Virus record (IMG/VR): IMGVR_UViG_3300030098_000835
Location: 1 to 35,128 of that record
Length of the DNA: 35,128 nt
DNA from: a virus
Direction: 5' to 3' (one strand)
Below, piece by piece: positions 21,999-30,207 of the stretch; position 1 is the first letter of the stretch; each line of letters begins with the position of its first letter. The notes beneath the pieces were generated by a model that did not search any database, was not told the origin of the DNA, and worked only from the letters and a program-made list of their open reading frames with translations. A program made the translations under genes and the position numbers.

Positions 21999-22219
21999 GC
22001 CCTCGCCTTTGGTATTAGATAAGGATCTTCAATTATTTCAAAATCAAGGCTCCTCATAGATTCTATGATTGTAATCAGCATTTCTTTTTCGTCAATGCTT
22101 GTATTGTCTAAAATAATATTTGTTAAATCTATCTGCATTGATAATTCTTTGCACTTCATAATTAATTCAAAAGCGTTAAAATTTACATTGTCAGTGTCTA
22201 TTTCTTTGATCTTTTCCAT
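21995..22219 (-). CDS. 74-aa acidic hypothetical protein
   Basis: MEKIKEIDTDNVNFNAFELI, helical and acidic, ending DPYLIPKARA. Its start lies 22 bases inside the end of the metallophosphoesterase gene and it overlaps the next gene by four bases (ATGA), so translation is probably coupled. No motif recognised. Confidence 0.55.
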   Translation of the reverse strand: MEKIKEIDTDNVNFNAFELIMKCKELSMQIDLTNIILDNTSIDEKEMLITIIESMRSLDFEIIEDPYLIPKARA

Positions 22220-23244
22220 GTTAAATATTCTGCCGCTTCATACGGATTGAAAATTGTGGTAACAAGCCTATTGTCATGATCTTCGTATTGTGGATCAATA
22301 ATTGTAACTGGGGCGTTAAAAATATTCTTGTCATCTAAACCCATTTTATCTGCATAACTGTCCATTATTTTAAAACTTGCAACTTGCAACGCATGTGAAA
22401 TTAAACCCGAAGCAGGGTCTTTTAAAACTTGATAACCAGAAATGTGAGTATGACCGCAAGTTAAAATATGGTCTTTCCAACCCATTTGAGCAGCTTTAGC
22501 TACACCGTGCGCAGTGTTCCACATAGAAAATCCTTTAAAATAATGCCTAGCATTGACTCTAATATTTCTTTTATTTGGAAACCTTAAATTCAGTCTAGCT
22601 CCCCATTTTTCATAAACCCCTTGATGGTCTCGCATTATAAAATCTAAGGGATCTCCGTCCCCGCTCCAGACGTCATGATTTCCAGCAACTAGATAAAGCC
22701 ACTCAACGCTATTAACAAAATGTTCTGTTAATCTCCACGATTCTTTGGCACTTGTAGACTGTTGGCCGTATAGATAAGACAACCTACCTATCCAATTATT
22801 TTGAACGTCTCCCAAGTTTCCAGCAAACATTCCTTCCGTTTTATTTATCAAATTACATAAAGAATATATTTCAGAAATGTTAGTTCCGTCATCATCTATG
22901 TGTGGATCTCCAAAATGGCATATCCCAATAACGCCTTCAGTTTTTATGTCTATATTAATTAATTTTCTAGACTCTTTAGCTCTTACCTGTATTGCGTACT
23001 TCTTTTTCCTATGCTCAATTAGCTGGTCAATAGGCATAAATTCAGGCTCCATTTCTTCCGTGATGAAATTTGCTTTTTCTATAATTTTTGGTGCCACCGT
23101 TCTCCTACCACAGTTATTGCAAACCCACTGTTGCTTTTTGCTTTTTGCCCTATAAAGGAAACCGCTTTTATGTATTGCCCTGCTTCCACAATTAGGGCAT
23201 GCGATAATATTTCCATCTACATCTTTTACTATTTCCTCAGCCAT
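22198..23244 (-). CDS. calcineurin-like metallophosphoesterase with N-terminal zinc ribbon
   Basis: 348 aa. Residues 14-50 form a zinc ribbon with Cys16, Cys19, Cys42 and Cys45, like the ribbons of transposases. From about 105 a metallophosphoesterase follows: Asp113-x-His115 (GDPHID), Asp146 in GNLGDVQNN, Asn189-His190-Asp191 in GNHD, a metal histidine at 246 (AHGV) and His265/His267 in GHTH. All metal ligands appear intact, so it should hydrolyse a phosphodiester or phosphomonoester, plausibly nucleic acid given the ribbon. It sits between lysis-type and tail genes and overlaps the lysozyme-like gene by eight bases. Comparable phage proteins are annotated as DNA repair exonuclease-like. Substrate unknown. 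Confidence 0.85.
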   Translation of the reverse strand: MAEEIVKDVDGNIIACPNCGSRAIHKSGFLYRAKSKKQQWVCNNCGRRTVAPKIIEKANFITEEMEPEFMPIDQLIEHRKKKYAIQVRAKESRKLINIDIKTEGVIGICHFGDPHIDDDGTNISEIYSLCNLINKTEGMFAGNLGDVQNNWIGRLSYLYGQQSTSAKESWRLTEHFVNSVEWLYLVAGNHDVWSGDGDPLDFIMRDHQGVYEKWGARLNLRFPNKRNIRVNARHYFKGFSMWNTAHGVAKAAQMGWKDHILTCGHTHISGYQVLKDPASGLISHALQVASFKIMDSYADKMGLDDKNIFNAPVTIIDPQYEDHDNRLVTTIFNPYEAAEYLTWKRSKK

Positions 23245-23725
23245 ACTTCACGACTATTTCTTTAAAATGCTCTACTGTCCCAGCACCTTTTGAAGTGTTG
23301 TAAAAGCTTTTCCAATAAACCGCTTGGTCATCTAAAGATTCTGGAAGTCTTTTAGGAACCCTCCAGTAATGCAATCTACACACAACTATTTGAGCAATTA
23401 AATTCGTTGTAAGCACTTCACGCCATTCTTCTTCTTTAGGGTTCATAAAATATCGCCAGTCTAAATAACATATTTTCGCTACTCTTTTCATTAGCGGTTC
23501 TCTGTATTTTAAATAATCATTGCATAGGGACACAGCAACCCAAGGTTCGCATTGAAAAAAACCCCTAGCTATGTTATCACCGCCTTTCTGCATGATGTAT
23601 TTATATTTAGACTCAACTAGCCCAGTCCTGTAAATTAACATCATAGCATCATGGCTGAAATATTTAGAACCCATTTTTTCAAGCGTGTTCTTGATAACAG
23701 AAAGCATTTGCATTGAGTCAATCAT
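23237..23725 (-). CDS. putative lysozyme-like endolysin / transglycosylase
   Basis: 162 aa. The segment AMMLIYRTGLVESKYKYIMQ followed by GGDNIARGFFQCEPW looks like the active-site helix and beta loop of lysozyme-fold transglycosylases. The likely catalytic residue is the Glu in LVESKY (about residue 38), and ARGFFQ.EP resembles the G.(F/W)Q.EP loop of phage muramidase-like proteins. It follows several small membrane proteins, as expected of an endolysin in a lysis cassette. No signal peptide, so it would need a holin. It might instead be a virion-associated wall hydrolase because it is near tail genes. Confidence 0.6.
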   Translation of the reverse strand: MIDSMQMLSVIKNTLEKMGSKYFSHDAMMLIYRTGLVESKYKYIMQKGGDNIARGFFQCEPWVAVSLCNDYLKYREPLMKRVAKICYLDWRYFMNPKEEEWREVLTTNLIAQIVVCRLHYWRVPKRLPESLDDQAVYWKSFYNTSKGAGTVEHFKEIVVKYG

Positions 23726-23952
23726 TACTTACCCTTAAAAACGCCTTCAAGAATGTCTGTCACCACGTCTACTATTTTTTCAAAAAAGATTTGCTCTTTA
23801 TCTTCTGAGACGAAAGGAATGTCTATTCGCTTATTTATTGCGGTAGCAATTTTTTCTGCCATTTCATCAGAGCCTAAGTGATCCATCGCCTGTTCTTGCA
23901 TTTTCTCAGCTTGCTCTTCAGCTAGTTTAATCAACATTGATTTTAAGTCCAT
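23725..23952 (-). CDS. 75-aa amphipathic helical protein in lysis region
   Basis: MDLKSMLIKLAEEQAEKMQE, acidic and amphipathic, with its stop overlapping the start of the lysozyme-like gene (TAATG). No membrane span. Function unknown; it could be a regulator or a small structural protein. Confidence 0.5.
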   Translation of the reverse strand: MDLKSMLIKLAEEQAEKMQEQAMDHLGSDEMAEKIATAINKRIDIPFVSEDKEQIFFEKIVDVVTDILEGVFKGK

Positions 23953-23962
23953 TATTTTCTCC

Positions 23963-24187
23963 TTATTTTATGATTCCAAATAAAACTGTCAATAAAGCCA
24001 TGCCGCCCAACATGTAACTACGCCAATTCTCTAATGCCCGTGTCCTACCGTTGGATATTTTTAATTGTTCTTTAATATCTGGTAACTCTCTATTTAAAAT
24101 AGTTTCTATGCGGGCAAGCCTTTCCCTGATTTCGCCTCTATAATCATCTACATTATCGTGTTTTGAGTTACCAATATAATCCATCAT
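23963..24187 (-). CDS. XhlA-like holin accessory / membrane protein
   Basis: 74 aa. A charged helix with RERLARIETILNRELPDIKE and the phrase NGRTRALENWRSYM is followed by a C-terminal hydrophobic helix (LGGMALLTVLFGIIK). This coiled-coil-plus-C-terminal-anchor layout is that of haemolysin XhlA-type phage lysis proteins. Proposed role: membrane-associated partner of the holin. Position next to the endolysin candidate supports it. Confidence 0.6.
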   Translation of the reverse strand: MMDYIGNSKHDNVDDYRGEIRERLARIETILNRELPDIKEQLKISNGRTRALENWRSYMLGGMALLTVLFGIIK

Positions 24188-24209
24188 TTTAATTTACCAA
24201 TATAACCCA

Positions 24210-24527
24210 TTAATGTTTTCCATTTATTCTTGATAAACTGCCTTCAACTCTACTAATTTGATTATCAAGGTCATTTATTTCTTTAGTAATAGCATCAAAT
24301 TTTCTGTCTAGTTTGTCATCAGATTTATTCCACCTATCAATAAGTTTCACAATCATTCCTTCCATGTTTTCCAATGTTTCTGATTGTCCTCTATTTTCAG
24401 TTTTTAAATTCTCTAACGTTTCTTGCTGTTGGGCAGATTTATTTGATAATGATATTACCAAATACACAAACATCGCACCCACAACTCCTATCATACCAGC
24501 TTCGCCATATACCGCCATAAAATCCAT
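24210..24527 (-). CDS. membrane-anchored coiled-coil protein (holin or spanin-like)
   Basis: 105 aa. The N-terminal helix AGMIGVVGAMFVYLVISLSN (about residues 10-29) should span the membrane. It is followed by long coiled-coil heptads (NLKTENRGQSETLENMEGMI then KLDRKFDAITKEINDLDNQI). The layout fits lysis accessory proteins and inner-membrane spanin subunits. Which lysis role it plays cannot be decided by sequence alone. Confidence 0.55.
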   Translation of the reverse strand: MDFMAVYGEAGMIGVVGAMFVYLVISLSNKSAQQQETLENLKTENRGQSETLENMEGMIVKLIDRWNKSDDKLDRKFDAITKEINDLDNQISRVEGSLSRINGKH

Positions 24528-24528
24528 T

Positions 24529-24828
24529 TTATTTTTTCTTCTTTTTATTAGTTAATTTTTGATACCATTTCAATTCTTCTTCCATTTCAATATACCTTTG
24601 CTGCTCTTCTATGATATGTTTTTCAACCAATTCTGTAATAGTTGTGTTCGCTTCATCAAAGTTTCTTTCAAGGTTTTTAATACGGGTTTCAATTTGCCAA
24701 TAGCCGTAAACCAATAGCGAAATGAGAACACATATTTGCCCCAACCATTTAAGATTAATGCTAACAATGGCATTATCATCAAGAATGGTAGTGCGATAAC
24801 TTCTGGCGGTATCAGGTTTTTCACTCAC
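24529..24828 (-). CDS. membrane-anchored coiled-coil protein, inner-membrane spanin candidate
   Basis: 99 aa from a GTG start that shares bases with the stop of the lipoprotein ORF (GTGA), with GGGAG upstream. A cytoplasmic head of about 27 residues precedes a membrane helix (WLGQICVLISLLVYGYW). A periplasmic coiled coil (IETRIKNLERNFDEANTTIT) and a very basic tip (LTNKKKKK) follow. This matches an Rz-type inner spanin. A second reading frame within the same DNA (24609-24824) is open for 71 codons and encodes a hydrophobic helix; see findings. Confidence 0.55.
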   Translation of the reverse strand: MSEKPDTARSYRTTILDDNAIVSINLKWLGQICVLISLLVYGYWQIETRIKNLERNFDEANTTITELVEKHIIEEQQRYIEMEEELKWYQKLTNKKKKK

Positions 24829-24920
24829 TTAATCTCCCAACCGCAAACAGACCAGCCCGCATCGCAGTTAATCAATATAAACATAATTAACAACAAAATC
24901 ATAAGTTGTCGTAACTTCAT
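24825..24920 (-). CDS. 31-aa putative lipoprotein
   Basis: ORF MKLRQLMILLLIMFILINCD followed by AGWSVCGWEIK. A two-Lys/Arg start, a hydrophobic core and an ILINC lipobox would place the lipid on Cys19, leaving a 13-residue mature peptide with a second Cys. The stop overlaps the GTG of the next gene (GTGA). Outer-membrane spanins are small lipoproteins adjacent to inner spanins, but this one is much shorter than usual. Ribosome site weak. Confidence 0.5.
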   Translation of the reverse strand: MKLRQLMILLLIMFILINCDAGWSVCGWEIK

Positions 24921-24941
24921 AATTCACTTCATTTATTATTA

Positions 24942-25232
24942 TCATAAAACCATCCACCAAGCTATCCCTGTTTCAACTACAATATCAGCCATAGTGTTGT
25001 ATGCCCATTTTTCTTTGGTTACGTAAGGCTTGTAATTCTCTATATAATACTCAAATATTTCCCAAGCTACACCAATTATAAACACGCCTAAAACACACCA
25101 TAAATCGCTAAAATTAAGCCATTGAAATATTTTACATAAAAACGCTCCCGCTGCGATATGGTACGCAGTCCAACCGTCTAATTGGCCTGTTCGCAGTTGC
25201 CATTGAACTAATTTACTTAAAGGACTTTTCAC
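24942..25232 (-). CDS. 96-aa membrane protein
   Basis: GTG start at 25232 after GGAGG, sharing bases with the previous TGA (GTGA). Three hydrophobic stretches are visible (YHIAAGAFLCKIFQWL, LWCVLGVFIIGVAWEIFEYY and MADIVVETGIAWWMVL). Charged residues Glu, His and Asp inside or near the helices suggest a specific function rather than a simple pore. Location in the lysis-type cluster makes a holin possible. Similar short membrane proteins occur in many phages without assigned role. Confidence 0.55.
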   Translation of the reverse strand: MKSPLSKLVQWQLRTGQLDGWTAYHIAAGAFLCKIFQWLNFSDLWCVLGVFIIGVAWEIFEYYIENYKPYVTKEKWAYNTMADIVVETGIAWWMVL

Positions 25233-25519
25233 CTTTCCTCCACTTTATTATTTACTAATTTATGTTTTACAATATCGATACGCCCATGACCATCAGAGTC
25301 TTTTAATTTAGCACACTCTTTCACATAAGCTTCTTCAATGGTTTTAAATGAATCGCTTTTTTTAATTACAGCGTCACCATTTCTGAGAAAGTATTTTTTC
25401 GTACTTGGGTATGTTAATGTAGTAAAACTTCCATCAGCCAACCGAAGTTTTTTTGTCATCCCTTTTTTGTTATTTAAGTGGATTACTACATCATGGTCAT
25501 AGGCACACCTGATAATCAT
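25229..25519 (-). CDS. 96-aa basic hypothetical protein
   Basis: MIIRCAYDHDVVIHLNNKKG, Lys-rich throughout, with a plausible alpha/beta pattern (GDAVIKKSDSFKTIEEAYVK). It overlaps neighbours by one base and four bases. No family recognised. Confidence 0.55.
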   Translation of the reverse strand: MIIRCAYDHDVVIHLNNKKGMTKKLRLADGSFTTLTYPSTKKYFLRNGDAVIKKSDSFKTIEEAYVKECAKLKDSDGHGRIDIVKHKLVNNKVEER

Positions 25520-25761
25520 TAGTCGTTTTCGTCTCCTGGATCGTGTGGAGAAGGATTATTTAATGATTCACGAAGCATATTTACAAATCCATCGTGACCA
25601 ACTTGTAATTGATCCGCAATAAACCTGTTTGACGCTTGTTTGTTTTGTATGTCTCTTAGGTGAGCAACCATCATTTGCTGTTCACTAGACATAGAGTTAA
25701 TCTCATACTCCTTTTCATCTAAGGTAAGTATGTCTGACTTTTCTTTTTCTTTTTTAGCCAT
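25519..25761 (-). CDS. 80-aa conserved phage hypothetical (DUF6447-like)
   Basis: After a basic head, the phrase ILTLDEKEYEINSMSSEQQM followed by MVAHLRDIQNKQAS and FIADQLQVGHDGFVNMLRES resembles a small helical family (DUF6447) I recall from marine phages. An acidic tail ends DPGDEND. Function unknown. Spacing from the upstream ORF is 18 bases. Confidence 0.6.
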   Translation of the reverse strand: MAKKEKEKSDILTLDEKEYEINSMSSEQQMMVAHLRDIQNKQASNRFIADQLQVGHDGFVNMLRESLNNPSPHDPGDEND

Positions 25762-25779
25762 TTATGACTCCTTGTTTAG

Positions 25780-26022
25780 TTAATCTTCTTTTTTAAAATC
25801 TTCATACGCTTTTTTGATTTCATCTGTCCATAGTGCATTTGCTAATGCTTTTAACTCATCAGACTCAGCACTTACATCTGCATCTGGCATAAATGCTTTT
25901 CTATGGTATGAAAATGATATTTCCTTACCATCTTCTTCAATAGAAGTTCTGCATCGTTCTTGAATACATTTATGCTTTCCACGAACCTCATAATCATATG
26001 TTTTTTTCTTTTCTAAAGCCAT
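25780..26022 (-). CDS. 80-aa hypothetical protein
   Basis: MALEKKKTYDYEVRGKHKCI, with two cysteines (KCIQERC), beta-like first half and acidic helical end (LWTDEIKKAYEDFKKED). It follows the giant fiber gene and may be a small partner or chaperone of it, but that is only position. Confidence 0.55.
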   Translation of the reverse strand: MALEKKKTYDYEVRGKHKCIQERCRTSIEEDGKEISFSYHRKAFMPDADVSAESDELKALANALWTDEIKKAYEDFKKED

Positions 26023-26055
26023 TTTAACTCCTTGTTAGTTCCAGTATAATATCCT

Positions 26056-29000
26056 TTATACAAAATATGTTACACTTATTGCAATACTTGTATCTGAATC
26101 AATCGCATTAGCTGAGTCGCTTTGCAATGAAGTTGCATCACCTAAATAAATTTTAACAAATGCATCTCCCTCAACTCCAAGTAAAACAAAATCTCTTACA
26201 TTAGCAGTTGAACCATAAATAGTTACAGAACCACTACATCTTCCAGATAAATCAGTTTTATCCCCAATACTAAAAGGTAGGCTAATTTTTAAAAAACCAA
26301 CTGGACTACTAATAGCACTTGGATAAACCAATCCATTAACTGTTACTTGACTTCCAATTCTTACATAAGACAACTCATTGTAACTACCATCAAGAGTTAT
26401 GCTTCCACTTGTTCCAGGAACTGCCGTTGCTGTATAAGTGCCTTCTTCATATTCGTCTAATACATTTGCTCCACCATTAGCAACTTGACTTGCTGGGAAT
26501 TGAATACCAGTACAATGGACTAATGCTCCACTATCTTCCCCCATATAAACAGCGGTTACAGATGAATTACCAAGCGTTACTGAGTTGTTTGCTTGTCCTA
26601 CTGCTCCATTACCTATGACTGTTTGATTCGTAGCCGCACCAGTAGATACATCTGCACTTGTACCAATGACAGTATTCAGTCCTCCAGAGTTTGTAATTGT
26701 GTCTCCAGCCGCATAACCTACTGCGGTATTAGAATAACTATCACCACAAGCAGTAAGTGCATTATAGCCTACAGCGGTATTATTAGCAGATGTTGTAATT
26801 GCATCAAGAGCATATGTTCCGATTGCGGTATTATATGCTCCAGATGTCAATGCCGTAAGAGCATCTTTCCCGATGGCAACAGTGCCTGTCTGAGCATTTC
26901 CACCTGTGCTGTTCATAGCATTATAGCCTATTGCAACACAACTTATTAATTCTGCCGCTCCACCTGTTCCAGCATCATTTCCTATAATAACATTTCCATC
27001 TGTATCATCGTGATTGATTGCACTACCAGCATCTGCTCCAATGACGACACTATTTGTTTCTGAACCATCAGCCGCCCCAAATGCTCTTCCACCTACTACA
27101 GTATTGGAAGTGCCAGATGCAAGTAAGTCTGCCGCTTGATAGCCTATTACTGTATTCAAACTACCAGTAATTAATTCACCAGCCTCATATCCAACAGCCG
27201 TACAATAAGTACCAGTTGAAATAGTTTTTAATGATTGGTATCCGACTGCCACATTTCCAGCACCCGATGTCAATGCAGTAAGAGCATCTTGCCCTATTGC
27301 TATTGTGCCTGTTTGAGCATTTGCGGCAGTTGAGTTCATAGCACGAAAGCCTAAAACAATGTTGCCTGAAAAAGCCGCTCCTCCACCAGTACCAGACGCT
27401 GAACCAATAATGACATTATTATCAGAATCTACGTGGTCTATAGAATATCCAGCCTCTCTTCCAATTATGACATTATCACTTTCACCACCATTAGCAGTCC
27501 TAAACGCTCCACTACCCATAACGGTATTATTGTCACCAGTTGAAGCAAGACTTGACTCAAAACCAATACTAACATTTTTTTCTCCAGATACACATCCTGC
27601 AAGTGCAGATGCTCCAACCGCTACTGAACCATTTGCATTGTTGTGACTTATTGCACCACCAGCGTTCTTGCCGACTAAGGTTAAGCTATCTTGTGAAGTA
27701 ACGGCATCTCCTGCAAAACACCCAATTACTGTATTCGCTCCGCCTGTAGTTACATCTTTTAATGTAAAGTATCCTACAGCCGTGTTTGTGCTATGGCTAT
27801 TTCCAGATGCACCAAGACCACTTGCATATCCTACATAGGTGTTCTGGCTACCAGTCTGGTTGTATTCACCAGAAAGATAACCGAGGGCAGTATTTCCAGC
27901 TCCAGAGGTCAAGAATTTAAGAGACTGATGCCCAATCGCTATTGTACCAGTTTGAGCATTATCATCAGTAGAGTTCATAGCCTGCATACCAATCGCAATA
28001 TTTCCTTGTAGTGCTCTATCGTTACTTGCAAAGTCTCCACCTTTCAAGGCATCATAACCGATTGCGATATTGTAATCAGCATCTCCACCACCAGTTCCCT
28101 CATCTACATTCCTCATAGCATAGAAACCAATAGCTACATTAGCACCAGAACCAGCATCAACGTCTCCAAGTGCCTCATATCCAATAGCTACATTCTCAGC
28201 CGCAGTCGTTGCACTTATCATTGCATCTCTTCCGATTGCAACATTTGAACCACCTGTTGTAATTCCTTCTAATGCTTTGTAACCAATTCCAGTATTATTG
28301 CTATGACTTGCCGTACCACCAGCTCCAGCACCTCCACTTCCATATCCCATATAGGTATTATATCTACCTGTAACATTATAAAATCCAGATATATAACCTA
28401 CAGCAGTGTTGCCCATAACTTCATCATTGCCATTTTGACTATATAGTGTTTGATGACCAATAGCTACTGTTCTGTCCCCATCAGCATCTTCACTGTACAA
28501 TGCTTGATACCCAATGGCAATGGTTCTATTTGCTGAAGTCATTGCTTGTCCAGCTTGTCTTCCAATTACGACATTTCGCTCACCACTTGTAATATTTAAT
28601 AATGCACTTGAGCCGATTGCGACATTATTATCACCACTCGTTATATCTTGAAGTGCATCTGAGCCTACAGCGACATTGTGAGTGGCATCATTCATAGAGC
28701 CAGTTGCAATACTTCCACCAATAAGAACATTATAATTACTACCAGCATCCAATGATGTTGCTGTACTCTTTCCAAATATTGTATTACCAGTACCACTATC
28801 ATTATTAGAAAGTGAGATTCTGGAGTTGCCATCAAGTATCATTGCAGTATTAGAATTAGTACCATTGCTTCTTCTTGACCTAAACTCTAAAACCCCATTA
28901 GTGCTTGTATCGTCACCCTCAACTGCAATACGACCAACACTTGATGAGTAATCTATAATTACAGCAGAACCAATATGTGCCGCTATTGCTCCAGTTGCCG

Positions 29001-30207
29001 CTATAGAACCAGCAACTTGCAATTTTCCAGAAGTAGGTGAGTCAACTCCTATACCAACATTAGCATTATGGTCAATTCTCATAGCTTCAGTAATTGCACC
29101 AGCACCATTTGTAGTAGTTTCAAATACTATATCACCATCACTACCAGATGTAACAAACTTAATCTTTCCTCTATTTGCTCCAGCAGACTGCTCACCTATA
29201 ATAGATGTAGTTGAGCCTGTAAGAGTCATATCGCCACCAGATATAGTTACATCACCAGCAAAGGTAGCATTTTGACTTGAATCTATAGTGAGTGCAATAG
29301 CGTTGCTTGTATAAAGTTCTAATGAACCAGTAGTATCACTTGCACCTCTTTTAGATACTATATCTGTAATTGGAGTAGAACCTGAGTTGCTAAAAGACCT
29401 TATGTAACTACTAAAGTCACCATCACCAGTTCTTGTTCCTTTTAATTCAATTAGTGCATTTCTTGCTGATGCAGTAGCAGATATTGTTAGCACCTTAGTG
29501 CCAGATGAACCACTTGAAATATTAGGAGAATCTGTGCCTATGCCAACATTACCGCCACTCACAAGTGTCATTACTCTGGAATCATCAACTCCAAATGCCA
29601 TTACTGATGAACCAACGCTATTGCCCTTGTCTGCATCAAAATATAAACCGCCATTAGAGCCATAAATTCTATGGTAATCATTAGTGTCGCTATCTGTTAA
29701 TCGTATAATTGGTACTGATGCGGATAAATGCAATGTATCACTTGGCGATGTGCCTATACCAACACTACCAGCAAAAGTAGCATTATTAGAATTGTCAAGT
29801 TTTAAAATACTTGTTGTACCGCTACTCTTTGAAAAAATTAAACTACTGTTACTGTCAGATGCCCATCTTATGTATGAGTCACCAGTACCAGTGTTAGTCA
29901 TATCAAAAAAAGTATTACCATTAGCGTGGGTACTGGTCAAAGATAAAACAGCATCTCCTGAGTTTTGTACAGTTACATCGCCATTAGTAGTATCTACTAT
30001 AAATACATCACCACCATCAGAGTTCTTTCTGACAAGAAATGCTTCTGTGTCAGTTACATCTATTACCTGAGTACCTTCTATAATTTCATCAAAACTAAGT
30101 GAACCGCCTCCCGATACAGTTAAATCTCCTGATACTGTAAGGTCTCCATCTATGGTTCCTCCATTACCTAAATCTTCAGTAATATGTCTTAACATTGAAC
30201 TCTGCAT
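26056..30207 (-). CDS. large YadA-like repeat tail fiber / adhesin
   Basis: 1383 aa, the largest gene. The N-terminus (MQSSMLRHITEDLGNGGTID, then repeated DLTVSG) looks like an attachment region. Residues about 100-490 contain GNVGIGTDSP-type repeats typical of phage fibers. About residues 500-1230 hold dozens of 14-15-residue repeats of the type NTAIGYNAL, NVAIGSDAL, NTVIG, the signature of the left-handed beta-roll of the YadA adhesin head. The C-terminus (YEEGTYTATAVPGTSGSITL to the end) resembles the compact beta tip often found on fibers. A trimeric receptor-binding fiber is the natural reading. It lies between head and lysis genes, not beside the tail-tip genes. Longer internal super-repeats are present (see the repeat entry). 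Confidence 0.85.
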   Translation of the reverse strand: MQSSMLRHITEDLGNGGTIDGDLTVSGDLTVSGGGSLSFDEIIEGTQVIDVTDTEAFLVRKNSDGGDVFIVDTTNGDVTVQNSGDAVLSLTSTHANGNTFFDMTNTGTGDSYIRWASDSNSSLIFSKSSGTTSILKLDNSNNATFAGSVGIGTSPSDTLHLSASVPIIRLTDSDTNDYHRIYGSNGGLYFDADKGNSVGSSVMAFGVDDSRVMTLVSGGNVGIGTDSPNISSGSSGTKVLTISATASARNALIELKGTRTGDGDFSSYIRSFSNSGSTPITDIVSKRGASDTTGSLELYTSNAIALTIDSSQNATFAGDVTISGGDMTLTGSTTSIIGEQSAGANRGKIKFVTSGSDGDIVFETTTNGAGAITEAMRIDHNANVGIGVDSPTSGKLQVAGSIAATGAIAAHIGSAVIIDYSSSVGRIAVEGDDTSTNGVLEFRSRRSNGTNSNTAMILDGNSRISLSNNDSGTGNTIFGKSTATSLDAGSNYNVLIGGSIATGSMNDATHNVAVGSDALQDITSGDNNVAIGSSALLNITSGERNVVIGRQAGQAMTSANRTIAIGYQALYSEDADGDRTVAIGHQTLYSQNGNDEVMGNTAVGYISGFYNVTGRYNTYMGYGSGGAGAGGTASHSNNTGIGYKALEGITTGGSNVAIGRDAMISATTAAENVAIGYEALGDVDAGSGANVAIGFYAMRNVDEGTGGGDADYNIAIGYDALKGGDFASNDRALQGNIAIGMQAMNSTDDNAQTGTIAIGHQSLKFLTSGAGNTALGYLSGEYNQTGSQNTYVGYASGLGASGNSHSTNTAVGYFTLKDVTTGGANTVIGCFAGDAVTSQDSLTLVGKNAGGAISHNNANGSVAVGASALAGCVSGEKNVSIGFESSLASTGDNNTVMGSGAFRTANGGESDNVIIGREAGYSIDHVDSDNNVIIGSASGTGGGAAFSGNIVLGFRAMNSTAANAQTGTIAIGQDALTALTSGAGNVAVGYQSLKTISTGTYCTAVGYEAGELITGSLNTVIGYQAADLLASGTSNTVVGGRAFGAADGSETNSVVIGADAGSAINHDDTDGNVIIGNDAGTGGAAELISCVAIGYNAMNSTGGNAQTGTVAIGKDALTALTSGAYNTAIGTYALDAITTSANNTAVGYNALTACGDSYSNTAVGYAAGDTITNSGGLNTVIGTSADVSTGAATNQTVIGNGAVGQANNSVTLGNSSVTAVYMGEDSGALVHCTGIQFPASQVANGGANVLDEYEEGTYTATAVPGTSGSITLDGSYNELSYVRIGSQVTVNGLVYPSAISSPVGFLKISLPFSIGDKTDLSGRCSGSVTIYGSTANVRDFVLLGVEGDAFVKIYLGDATSLQSDSANAIDSDTSIAISVTYFV
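26820..28020 (-). repeat. super-repeats inside the fiber gene
   Basis: At least three copies of a unit carrying AMNST..NAQTG[TV]IAIG recur with DNA similarity near 26880-26925, 27300-27345 and 27940-27985. They are separated by about 420 and 640 bases. Flanking phrases such as LTSGAGN and NSV/NVIIG..AG repeat too. They indicate duplication of multi-repeat blocks within the beta-roll, so length changes by recombination are easy here. Confidence 0.7.

Noticed and set aside
26820-28020. Regular repeats as a possible CRISPR array
   Set aside because: The repeats are degenerate, in frame, and encode YadA-like beta-roll repeats with no constant repeat/spacer pattern.
29684-30070. 128-codon plus-strand ORF opposite the fiber gene, with others at 26593-26949 and 27359-27646
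   Set aside because: They lie fully inside the repeat-built fiber gene on the opposite strand, lack ribosome sites, and read as antisense images of the repeats. All other genes run on the minus strand.
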